This document shows, piece by piece, positions 21,380 to 31,226 of a stretch of 64,000 nt of DNA. The DNA is from Lepraria neglecta (lineage: Eukaryota; Ascomycota; Lecanoromycetes; Lecanorales; Stereocaulaceae), in the NCBI GenBank assembly GCA_033220425.1, contig CM065647.1, positions 1,054,001 to 1,118,000 of the forward strand, given 5' to 3'. Below the pieces are notes generated by a model, which ran no database searches, was not told the DNA's origin, and saw only the letters and a list, made by a program, of their open reading frames with translations. Every line of letters begins with the position of its first letter. Position 1 is the stretch's first letter. A program made the position numbers and the translations under genes.

Positions 21380-23223
21380 ACGTAATCTACCCCCTAGTCG
21401 GCCACACCCCCTAGTCGGCCAGTACTCTACTCTGAAATGCAACTAACGTATGAAATATCAACAAATTTCTATAGAATTAAGCTATTTATAACTAGAAATC
21501 AAGCTATACGTGTCGGATATACCCTAGTATTATGCTCCAGCGAGCTATATATACTATATCTTGGTGGCGCGCAGCTAGAAGCTTGCGTAGTAACTCCGCT
21601 TAAAATAGCTTTATTAGCTACTTAAGCTCTTTTAACTCGATCTTATCCTTCCTCCGTAGTTAGAACCCCTCTACTAGCTATATATAAGCGAGGAGTTTCT
21701 CGCTTACGCTTTTGACGCGTGCTTATAGCCCGTAGATCCTTAATTTCGCTGGCTAAAAGTGCAGCGTTATATATAGCTATTTGATACCCTTTGACTACCC
21801 GCTTTAGTACCCGTTCTATCGGACTTAAGGGGCTTTTCGAACACCGTTTTAGTAATCCCTTGATTATAGTATATTCCTGAGCTAATTAAGCCACGGTATA
21901 GAGTGTTTTGGGGGTTTGGCGGGCTACTATAGCCGTCTCCGATGCAGGAGGGGTAGGCGTCTATAGCTTGAGCTGGAGACGCGAAAGGACTCGCTTAGGA
22001 TTAAAAGGTACTAATCCAGCTGCAGTAAATCCGCTGTAGATATTTAATAAGTTTAGGGCTACTGCGCGGGCAGGTTTAAAAGCCTCCAAGAAGTCGAGCT
22101 TGTCGATATGGTTGCGTCCAAGCTATATACAGATTTCTACCTAATATCTATACGCGCGTTTCAGCGGCGAAAAGCAGCCGACGTCTAATAGCTATAGTAG
22201 ATACGACGAATACGGTAGTATATATAAAGTTATAATCGCGTTATCCAGGTAGAATCGATCGAACTCGGGGGTCACGTGGCTTCCATGGCCGTCCAAGATC
22301 AGTAGTCGATACCGCCCAACCGTACGGGCCTTTGTGTATTTATTGAATACGGTCTAGAGCCAAATCAGGCCAACCTTATTAGTAGTCTATCTATTTTTAC
22401 TAATAGTAATTATCTACTATAGTAGCAGGGCCTTATACTACGTAGCCTAATATATCTTACCTACGAAGATAATTATCGGAGGTAAGGTCTAGCTACTAGC
22501 GTTGATAGCTTCTACGGCTATTACCTATTCTTGATTCCCTAGCTATATAACTAATACTTTCCCGGCTCTTTATAACCCTGTTACCACTTTAGTAGTACCT
22601 ATAATCCCTATTTAGAACCCCGTTTCGTCAAAATTATAGACGTCTTCGTCCGAGATACTATATTTCGCCCGCGTATTCTTTATAAGTCGAAACTAGTTAT
22701 TTATAGCTTTAGGGTCCTTATATAAGGCCTATTAGTAGTTATACTTTAGTATATATTTCGATTAAAGCTACTTATAACGATTAATAAATTTACGGACCTA
22801 ATTTTCGTCTATAGTAGATAATATATTGATAAGGGATATAGCGCGCGCTGAAAGAAGAATATCAGCTATTTTATATATAGTAGAGATCCGGGGTAGAAAC
22901 TCCCGTTCGCCTATAGATAGAACCTATTAAAGAAGGGCTTCTTCTTCCGTAGAGAGGAGCTTTCGATTTACTATTTAGGATTATTAATATATTAGCTATC
23001 TACCGAGATAATCGGTTAAAGTTAAGCGAGGGACGTCGTAGGCGCGGGCTGCGGCGCGTATACTTAGAGATATATTATTATAAATAGCTTTAATAGCTTA
23101 AAGAATTCTAGCTTCCTAATCGCTTTTGTAGTTGGGTAGTATTTTAGTATTTTATTAAAAGTCGCGTTTTCGTAGAAGTACTAGCCGACTAGGGGGTGTA
23201 GCCGACTAGGGGGTAGATTACGT
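21380..23223 (-). mobile_element. pogo/Fot1-type DNA transposon P2, uninterrupted
   Basis: 1,844 bp with 47-bp terminal inverted repeats (ACGTAATCTACCCCCTAG ends, internal duplication) and TA on both flanks (21378-21379, 23224-23225). It is the uninterrupted counterpart of P1 and supplies the empty site that defines the A1 target duplication (GTAGAGAGGAGC near 22950). Confidence 0.92.
21680..23125 (-). pseudogene. P2 pogo/Fot1 transposase (decayed)
   Basis: The minus-strand reading starts near 23125 with the HTH_psq-like region, then the DDE_1 core: FDETGF near 22620, LLILDGHGSH near 22285, LDVGCFSPLKRAY near 22165, then a variable C-terminus. P2 still has GGC at the Gly of the DGHGSH motif where P1 has AGC, so P2 is less damaged at this point. 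Stops at Trp/Gln codons prevent translation. Confidence 0.83.
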
Positions 23224-23281
23224 TAGTATTACGGCTCTAGCCTATATACGGTAACCTTCTATAGTCTTCTACTGCTGGCCC

Positions 23282-23409
23282 TATTAGGCTAGGCGGCTTG
23301 GCTGCTACTTATTACCCCTTTAGCTCCTCTATATATAGCTTCCTCCTTTAGATTCCATATTATCGTCTATTCTACCCCTATAACTTGACTCTAGGCCGGC
23401 CCTTAATAG
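23282..23409. repeat. 128-bp direct repeat, copy 2
   Basis: Partner of 20601-20728, with two or three differences. From 23410 to 23544 I see no feature. Confidence 0.7.
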
Positions 23410-23545
23410 GGGTAGAGGTTAAGGATTCGGATTTCACGCGCGGGTCCCCTTCGTATCGTAGGTTTATATTCTTTAGGTCTAATTAAGTAATTATAACAAA
23501 AAATATAAAATACTTTATTAAATTTATTATTATATTATACAAGTT

Positions 23546-23720
23546 AGTGCCCGTAATATTTATAGAATATTACTAAAATCTAACGGGAGTTCGTTAGAAC
23601 GTCCTATAATTTACATAAGTAAATACTTATAATAATCTCTATTATTACTATTAAAATCAATTATATCTCGCCTATTTTATATTCGATTTAATGTCATAAC
23701 TTGGCCTTTGCTTACTATTT
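23546..23720 (-). repeat. Terminal block of a hairpin-ended repeat, copy 1
   Basis: Begins AAGTTAGTGCCCG followed by an imperfect hairpin (gtaatattt ata gaatattac) and, further in, TATATCTCGCCTATTTTATA. The reverse complement of 57690-57761 has the same order of blocks with an undamaged hairpin, so both are ends of one repeat family. Confidence 0.6.
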
Positions 23721-23743
23721 GTGCCGATACGCGGTATATATAG

Positions 23744-24559
23744 TATATCTGCGAATTATATTTCTGCCTCGGAGGTGACTCAGTAGCCTCCGGGGCGATG
23801 AGCGGGGTGTGCCAGAAAGCTAGCTCAGGAGCGCTTCTAGGGGCTACCGAGGTACCCCGAGGCAGTCACGAGGCAGCAAGAGGCAGCCCTAAATCGATTC
23901 CGTTGGGCCCCAAATTTGGAGGCTACTCGCGCAAAGGTTATGCGATAAATCAGTCTGAATCAAGGCCCCGTAGATGCCATATTGCGCGAGTTTTTCGACT
24001 GCGCAGCGTTGAAATTTTGAATTTTTGGGGCTGCGGGCGCTAGGAACGCGCCCAGCAACGCGCCTAGCAACGCCCCAAATAACGCGCCCAGAAGCAGCGC
24101 GTCTAGCGCCCAGACATCAACAAAGCTAAGGCCTTAGCAGCCCTCTAACGAGCGCCATAAACGTCAGCGCAATCAGCGCAATCAGCGCAAATGCGCAAGT
24201 CCACCGAATACGCATAGATTTACGCCGATGATATATACTATAGAACCTGTATAGGCGCGCACCCCCCGCGAGAACTTTGGCTGAATCGCCCGAATCTGAG
24301 TAGATATTGGGGCTGCGACATGGCGCTGCTGGGTAGTGAGGCTCCCGAGCGCTGCCGCCGATCATGGAACATCACGGCTTTCGGGGTTAAGCTTCTAGGC
24401 GCTTGGCGCCGAAGCTTGGCTACTCGGGCTGCCTTAGAGCTGCCTCTGCTGCCTCGGAGCATTGCGCGTTGCGCTGAGGCAGCGGGGGCACCCCTAGAAG
24501 CTCCGGGCGCTATCCGCGGAAGCTAATATTTGCCGAGGCAGAAATAATTTGCAGATATA
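23744..24559. mobile_element. 816-bp GC-rich element with inverted-repeat ends
   Basis: The ends TATATCTGCGAATTATATTT...CTGCCTCGG and CCGAGGCAG...AAATTATT-like-GCAGATATA are inverted over about 27 bp. The interior (GC-rich, many CpA retained) contrasts with the RIP-affected flanks. It contains short tandem GCGCAATCA repeats near 24166-24195 and GC-rich direct repeats (AACGCGCC near 24045-24090), but no convincing protein. Probably a non-autonomous DNA transposon; the target duplication is unclear. The short frames inside are chance. Confidence 0.6.
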
Positions 24560-24561
24560 TA

Positions 24562-24619
24562 GTTATCGAACGTTCGATAACCGCTTATAGCTAGCGGCTT
24601 GGCGCGTCTCCAAGACGCG
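24562..24619. repeat. Three consecutive hairpins
   Basis: A perfect 20-bp palindrome (GTTATCGAAC and its complement, 24562-24581) is followed by a CCGCT/AGCGG stem (24581-24597) and a CGCGTCT/AGACGCG stem with a 3-nt loop (24603-24619). They directly abut the right end of the 816-bp element. Confidence 0.75.
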
Positions 24620-25032
24620 TAGGCTTTATATATCTATCTTATCTTCTTAGATATATTCTTCTAGTTATATTACACCCCTATTAACTCGCTCTAGGTAGGC
24701 CTCTAATATTAGAATATATCTTACTATAAAGGTTATACTGCGGGCTAGAGCTACCCCTAAGCTATAAGGGCCAAAAGTCAAGATTACTTGGCAAAAGTCA
24801 AGAATGCTTGGCGCGCTACCCGTACGGCCCTTATTAGGGCCCTTATAGGGTGCGTCCCGGGTGGATCTTATTACAATCACCTCCCTCTCTAGAGGACTCG
24901 TCCTCGAGGCCCGGGTAGTATACAAAAGTTGAACTTCCCCTATAATAGCGTCGCTACAGCGCCCGCTATCAGGTTGCAAGGCCCCCGTAGAGCGCCTCAC
25001 TAAGGCCCAGTCTAAAGCCCCGTAGAGCGCTT

Positions 25033-25250
25033 CCAAGCTGGCCAATCTGCGCGATTCAAGCGCGACTCAAGCGCGATTCAAGCTCATGCTGGGGCCCCCG
25101 CAGGGCACCTCTATACTGGCCAATCAGCACGAATCAGGGCCCAGCTGGGGGCCCCCGCAGGGCGCCCGCAAGCTGGCCAATCAGCGTGATCTAAGCTCAA
25201 GCTAGGGGCCCTCGCAGGGTGCCCGTAAGCTGGCTAATTAGCGCGATTCA
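25033..25250. repeat. Imperfect 55-80-bp tandem repeats inside the TRIM-like element
   Basis: Four blocks containing CTGGCCAATCAGCGCG-like and GGGGCCCCCGCAGGGCGCC-like segments, near 25033, 25111, 25172 and 25228. They have resisted RIP better than their flanks. Confidence 0.65.
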
Positions 25251-25299
25251 GAGCTCGGTTAAAGCGTCTCCTAACTAGCGAAAATCCCTTAGAGAAATA

Positions 25300-25375
25300 T
25301 TTTTACCTACTCCAAGACTCGAACCCCTAACCTTTGTCGATGTTCTTAGATTAGAGTTTTAGCGCTAAGTATAAT
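25300..25375 (-). other. tRNA-like segment (possible relic)
   Basis: On the minus strand, TTAGCGCTAAAAC (A-box like, 25356-25369) is followed by a region that would form an anticodon-type stem before RIP, an extra arm and GGTTCGAGTC (B-box, 25316-25325). Acceptor pairing is poor and no mature tRNA can be folded with confidence. Could be a tRNA-derived piece of the TRIM-like element or of a SINE. Confidence 0.4.
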
Positions 25376-25544
25376 TGTAAAGGTTATACTCTAGGCTAGA
25401 GCTACTCCTAAGCTACAAAGGCCAAAAGTCAAGATTATTTAGTAAAAGTCAAGAATACTTGGCGCGCTACCCGTATAGCCCTTATTAGGGCCCTTATAGG
25501 GTACGTCCCGGGTGGATCTTATTATACTCACCTTTATCCCGCCC

Positions 25545-25625
25545 TTATACGCTTATTAGCGAGGTTAAATAAACGACGGGGCTCGTGAGCCGGTTAGCGA
25601 GTATAAACAAACGACGCGGAAGATC
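25545..25625. repeat. Dispersed GC-rich repeat with internal duplication, copy 2
   Basis: Matches 20815-20905: TTAGCGAGGTTAAATAAACG, then GGCTCGTGAGCC and GCGAGTATAAACAAACGACG. Confidence 0.65.
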
Positions 25626-25629
25626 CTTA

Positions 25630-25783
25630 AGTCTATACTATAGAAGTAGTTACTAAGGCTATACTACTAGATTAGCTATAGGATAGTAAGAGCTCTACGG
25701 AGTATACTAGAAAGAGAAAGGTATACTAGTCTACCTATAGCCAATACGAGTTGCTATATTGAAGAAAAAACACCTCTATACTA
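25630..25783 (+). pseudogene. Host coding fragment left of the 24-kb unit
   Basis: A short plus-strand reading (RKRKVYQSTYSQYELLY) ends at the TA that precedes the left inverted repeat. It may be the 5' part of the Gypsy gag whose continuation starts at 49747, but the link is not proven. Confidence 0.35.
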
Positions 25784-25802
25784 CATCGCGCTTTCCCAAA
25801 AG
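25784..25802 (+). repeat. Left 19-bp terminal inverted repeat of the 24-kb unit
   Basis: CATCGCGCTTTCCCAAAAG, the exact reverse complement of 49726-49744. The stretch after it to about 25935 retains more CpA than the interior. Confidence 0.85.
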
Positions 25803-25940
25803 TTGCTGGGAAATCCCGAGTTGTCGAGCGCGCCGGTAGGGCTGATAGTTACGTTCAGCGGAATCAGTAACTCAATATTACTAATAGCATCAAATCAGCT
25901 CGATCTACAACTCAATACTGCTGATTTAACGATATTAGGT

Positions 25941-26060
25941 CAGTTAGCAATTAGATATTGCTGTTAGTATAATGTATAACCAATTAGCAATTAGATATTA
26001 CTGTTAGTATAATATCTAACTAATTAGTAATTAGATGTTACTGTCAGTATAATGTCTAAC
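25941..26060 (+). repeat. Three 40-bp subterminal tandem repeats
   Basis: Units 25941-25980, 25981-26020 and 26021-26060 share AATTAG-AATTAGAT and CTGTTAGTATAAT blocks. Their subterminal position suggests transposase binding sites, as in CACTA/CMC elements. From 26061 to about 26450 I see AT-rich sequence only. Confidence 0.85.
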
Positions 26061-26449
26061 TAATTAGTATATCTATTATGCGTTTAGCTAGCTATTAGCT
26101 TAATTAATAATATAACGCTACTAATATATAGCTACCAGTTTTCTTTTATTATGATTGATTACTTCTTATATAGTCTATATATTTCTACTAATTAGTAGCT
26201 ATATATCTTCTATACAAGATATAAGTAGGTAGTCGAATCTAAATAAAGTCTTCTATATATATAATCCGTTTGAAATATAGCTACTACCGATAGCTCCTTT
26301 AGTATATAAAAGCTCGTTATTAGTAATATCAATATAAGTTTAACTCGCGCTTATACTAATTCTTCTTCAACTTCTTTACAGGTTATTTAACTATACTTTC
26401 CTCGATTCTATAACGACCTATTATCCGCTAATCCGACTATATCTTCTAC

Positions 26450-28069
26450 TCCTTATAATTCGAGTAAATAACCGAGATAGAGAGTTACGACGCCTAGTTA
26501 CCGAACTGTCAGCGGCACCTGGCAAAACTCTAGTAGATCAGGGGCGTATATATTTCGCCCTTTTTTGCCCTTATCCGATTAGTATCCAACTCGGGTTTTA
26601 TACTATCCGAGTAGTGTCTAACTCAGGTTTACCCTATCCGAGTCGGATGAATATTTAGCTGGACGTTTCTTAATATTTCTTCTCGTAGTTTACGGTCTCG
26701 TCGCTATTATTTCAGCAAAGTATTACTATAGATACTCAATATCCGACGAATTTGCTCCCTGTCTTCCCCGATAGACTTTATATACGATACCGCGAGCTTA
26801 ATAACCTCCCTACTCCTTGGCTTACCGAAGTACCCGAATATTAGTAACGTATAAGGGCCGTAGACTCGATACTAAAGTAAGCAAATATTATACGCGTAAG
26901 ATACTATATAGCCTACTAATATAATATAGCTATAATTAAATATGCTGAAGAGAGGATTAATACCGCTACAGTAATTGAAACTATAGGTTAGTTCTTTATA
27001 TTAGAGGTTTTCCTTAAGACTAAAGCCTTGACTTTAGATATAGCGAGGGCAGTTAGTAGCAGTATCTCTTCCGCTCTATCGAGCTAGATATATTTATAGT
27101 ATTATCTCTCTTCCTTTTAAGGGTTTTTACTTAGGTTTATAGCGTTACCTAAGAAGGATTTAGTAGGAATTTAGCGTAGATTCGTCGCGCTGCCTTAGAA
27201 TTATTTATTAGGAATTTAGGGTAATATATCGTAGTATATTAGTCCTAGTCGATGAAACTATTAATATAGAATATCTCTTTTCCTCTAACTATTCCCGGTA
27301 CTAGATAAGTACTTCGCTTAATATTTAGTAGTCTATAGAAGTAGCGAGCGCCTATCATTCGAGGATTGAGTATAAGCGACGCCCGTACCTTTTCAACTTC
27401 GACTATTCTATAGTAGTCTTATACCTACCCTAGATATCGATAATTAAAGACTTCTATAAAGGTAGCCTATATACGAGTAGGTCGTTACTTAAAGTCCCTA
27501 TTACTAAGATCCTTTACCTCTACGACGACTAAGACCTTACCGACTAACTTTCCCTCCTATATAGTTTCCGGGTTTCGACTCTTATAGTCTTATTCTCGGA
27601 CCTATACGTAATCTCTACGCTAGGTAAAATACTACGAATATTTATAAGGTCTGCAGACTACCAAATCCTTATAGAGATATCCTAAATTAGAGGAGTCCTC
27701 TCCTGTAGTCTTCCAATATACAAGGCCCGAATAGATATAGACCGGGTAGCTTTTAACCCAGCTGTAGTCTGCCTCCCTTCTATCGATATCTAGGTTCGAG
27801 GTTATACTACCTCTACTTAGCGTTTTCGCTCAGTGCGCCTTAAGAAATATAGCTAGGCTTTAGAGAAACCCAGCTATATTTAGCCATTTAGCTATATCTC
27901 TCGCCGTTCGCCAGTAACGACTATTATATTTATATAGATATCTTAATATATAGCGCTCTTCCGCGTCTACTCGCCATCCTAGTTAGTATAGATCTAGGAG
28001 GACCCCGGCCTTTATACTTTTCTTATCTTCTTGTTTTCTCCTCTAACTAAGTAATATAGGCTCTATCTC
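26450..28069 (-). pseudogene. Decayed coding downstream of the Plavaka transposase
   Basis: The minus-strand reading continues from the transposase with recognisable protein-like stretches (GWRVDAEERYILRYLY, DIAKWLNIAGFL near 27880-27960), but a plus-strand reading is also partly open near 26900-27060. It may be a C-terminal extension of the transposase or a separate gene. No family recognised. Confidence 0.4.
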
Positions 28070-30480
28070 TTAGAAATTTTTAATATCCCGTATAATTATT
28101 AACTTGATATAGTATTCGTTATATTCTATTAATTGCTCCTAGTAATCTTTATACTTATTTATTTGGTTATAGTAATTCTTTAGTAATATCGGATATACCC
28201 TTTCTGAGGCTTAGGTACTATATCTATCTAGCGGACCGTAGTATCTAATTATATTAATATAATAACTAATACTATGGAATTTGGGAAAGTTAAAAGTTTA
28301 CTCGCCCGTTTTCTTATTAACTAGCCTATATTTTTAAAATACCTCTTTAAGTAGATTAATCCTTTCTAACGCTACGTTTATATATTCTAGTATCGCTTCG
28401 TTATAGGATTAGTATCTTATAAGTATAATAAAGTTAATAATAGCTCGTCCTATATATAGTATATCTAGGTTTTTTTCAGATAATAGAGGAGCGAAGATAG
28501 GTATTATAATCTATAATATCTCTTTACTCTCCTCTCCTATCTATTAGCTTAGCTTACTAAACTCCCGAAATCGCCTCAGCTTAGTAAATTTAGGTATAGC
28601 TCGAAACCAGGCGTCGATTAAGGCTTATACCTTAAGCTTTATTCGTCCCTCTCCGATATACTCCCTAAGCTAGTCTAGGAGGTAGTTTAATAGCCCTTTA
28701 ACTATTAATTAGTATAATATATTAAATATCTATAGTTAGTAGACGTTAACTGCGAAGTAGCCGTCTGTAAAGTTAGGCCGGTTATATACTATTATATCTA
28801 GTAATACCCTAGGCGTATTCTTATCGTACGTTTTTTGTATCTATAACTACTCTATAGTCTATTTAGGTATTCGCTTTAGATATAGTTTTTCAGGATGTAG
28901 TCGTTCCCGTTTATTTAGCGGTACTAAGTAGACCGGATAGTATTTACCGCTCTTAATCGAGGTTATTAAAACTTGTTCCTCGTAGTCGCCTAGTATAGAC
29001 ACGAGTATTAGGTAGTATTATTATATTCGTCTATCTATATATATAATAAGGATCCCCTTCGGTACCAGCTCCTTAAGTACTTTAAAAGAGTATTATTAGT
29101 ATATTAAGTAAGATCTATATTTCGGCCGGCTTACCCTCGACTATAAGCCCTATAGTATAGTAATATACCTCGGCTTTCATACTATTATAGACTAATAGTA
29201 CTAGTCTAAGCAATATTATCCCCGGCCGAACCTATACCTACCGAATACCTTGATCGAGGTTACCGATAGTAATATAGACTGGCTACGCCTGTTAATCTCC
29301 GTGTGTCCGTAATAAATAGGTCTTGTCTGACGATATTATAACCGGTACTACTATTAAGCTATTAGGGAGCTTATCTTATATCTCCTACTACTAGCGGGCT
29401 ATATATATCTTACTAACGATTAGACCCCCGTCGAGGTTTCGCTAGCGTATTAGTATATAGTTAATACTCGAATTAAAAGGTTTATATCCGATAAGAGTTC
29501 GTATTATACCTATTATATCGAAGTAGAGTATATAATATATTCTAGTTATCTCGTCCGGTTGAATCGATAGGATACTAAACGCTTGCCGAGACTATCTACT
29601 AGTAGTAGCAGAATGCTTTATAGTATATAGCTTGGCTTTTAGTTATAGAGCGCTATTAAAGCTATAGGGTCCGTGGAAAGGTCGTAATCGAGTATCTTTG
29701 AAGAAATTGTCTATTATACCGCTAGATAGTCGGGTATTATATATCTATAAAGCTAGGGTATAATCAGCTTCTGAATGGAAAGGGTGCTAGTCCGGGTTCG
29801 ACTCGGGTATTAACTTAGATATCGACTCGGATAGGGGTATAGATAACGACTCGGCTAGGGTTATATCCTCTTCCTCTAAAGGCCTCCCGGTACCTCGCTC
29901 CTATAGGTAGTACTCTATAGAGCTAACGGTCAAGGTAGAGATAGTGCCTATAGTACTTAACGCCGTTATCGACTTCGATTGATCGAGTACTATATCTAGC
30001 TTATCTTACTGGTACTAGATCTCGTTAGTAGAGTCGGTAAGTTTAAGTAATCGCCCTAGAGTATCGTTATCTATTAAAATAGTTAGGTCCTCCTAGGGGA
30101 CTTATCTACCTTCGCCCTCACGGGGACTATCGCTAATTATATCGACCTCGTCTCTTTAGCGTTCATGAATAGGGCCCTCGACTTCATCTTCGTCGAGGTA
30201 TACCTATCTCCTGCGCGTCTAATTAGGGTCCCGGCCCTTATAGCGTGGTAGATATCTAGTTAGGCCGCTTCCGCTGCTGTACTGCTTCTAGTAATATTTA
30301 TACTATCGATCTATCTGGCTCGGGCGTAATATAGAGGTGTTATTATCGAGATTAACGCGTCTAGATAGGTATTAGTAAATATATTCGCTACTAGATCCTT
30401 CAAGCTAACCCGCTATAGGTTAGGATAAATCTATCCTCACGTCGCCTTATATAGCCTGTTTTTAACCGTTACTATCAATT
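28070..30480 (-). pseudogene. Plavaka-type transposase (decayed)
   Basis: Minus-strand blocks in the order of Plavaka transposases: an acidic N-terminal part (DEDEVEGPIHER near 30180), HPFHSEADYTLAL-IYNTRLS near 29720-29770, IDNFFKDTRLRPFHGP near 29670-29705, a GYKPFNSSINYIPIR equivalent near 29460, KLPNSLIVVPVIISSDKTYL near 29300-29370, PVYITIGNLD-GIR near 29240-29280, and FNFPKFHSI-YYI near 28240-28290 followed by YGPLDRYST-ASERVYP. Stops are at Trp/Gln codons. From 30481 to 31226 I see only AT-rich sequence and one CGACTCGG-type motif. Confidence 0.75.
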
Positions 30481-31226
30481 AAATTATAATATATATATAG
30501 TAGAGTATCGTCCTATAGAAGGCGTTGATTAATAGATAGTTTAAGGGGATTTTCTTTCTATACGATATATTTAATAAATACCCCGGTTACTTATCTTATT
30601 AGGAAATATAATTAGTTATAAACCTTACGGTATATACCCCTGTTACTAAAATGTACGTCCGAGTCGAACTTGGATTATTTTTATAATAGAGTACTTAATT
30701 AAGACTTATATTTCGAAGAATAGAAGAAGAAATCTAATTAATCTTTATAAGTAGATAATAAGTTTTAACACTCTATCTTTACTAGACATTAGGTATTAAG
30801 TATAAAGCTAGATATAGTACGTTTAAAATCAGCTATTCGCTTTCTACGTACTATATATATATAAGTTCCGCTTTTAATCAATATCTTTATCTATTATATT
30901 AAAGCTCGCTGCTTTTAATCTTTCGATAGCTAAACTTACCTACTTATAACTACTCTAACGTACTATTCTATAGAGAAGGGTCTATATCGCCTAATTATAT
31001 TAAGTATTGAACTATTTCATAACGTATTTACCTTACTAGTATTATATTTACTAACTACCGACTAATCGCTATTATGAATAAAAACCCGGTGTAGACTCTA
31101 CTAGTCGTATTACCTGCTTTATCCCTCCAACTCAGCGAAGAATCCTTAACTTCTCCCTATTTTATTTGTCCTATTATTCTTCTTCTTATTATAGACGCGT
31201 TAGAATCATCTATAATATTATCTAAT

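Larger units (their letters stand above)
24725..25526. mobile_element. TRIM-like element with 151-bp terminal direct repeats
   Basis: Direct repeats 24725-24875 and 25376-25526 begin TGTAAAGGTTATACT (first copy TATAAAGG) and end TTACA or TTATA, i.e. TG...CA after allowing for RIP. The flanks CTTAC (24720-24724) and CTCAC (25527-25531) fit a 5-bp duplication with one CpA to TpA change. At 802 bp with no coding capacity it resembles a terminal-repeat retrotransposon in miniature. The interior holds GC-rich repeats at 25033-25250 and a tRNA-like segment beside the second repeat. Confidence 0.7.

Noticed and set aside
24126-24526. Several short open frames in the GC island
   Set aside because: High GC alone gives long frames on all strands; none has recognisable motifs or consistent codon use.
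25300-25375. Functional tRNA gene
   Set aside because: A- and B-box likeness exists but the acceptor and anticodon stems do not pair as written.
25941-26060. CRISPR-like array
   Set aside because: Contiguous 40-bp units without spacers, in a eukaryotic transposon.
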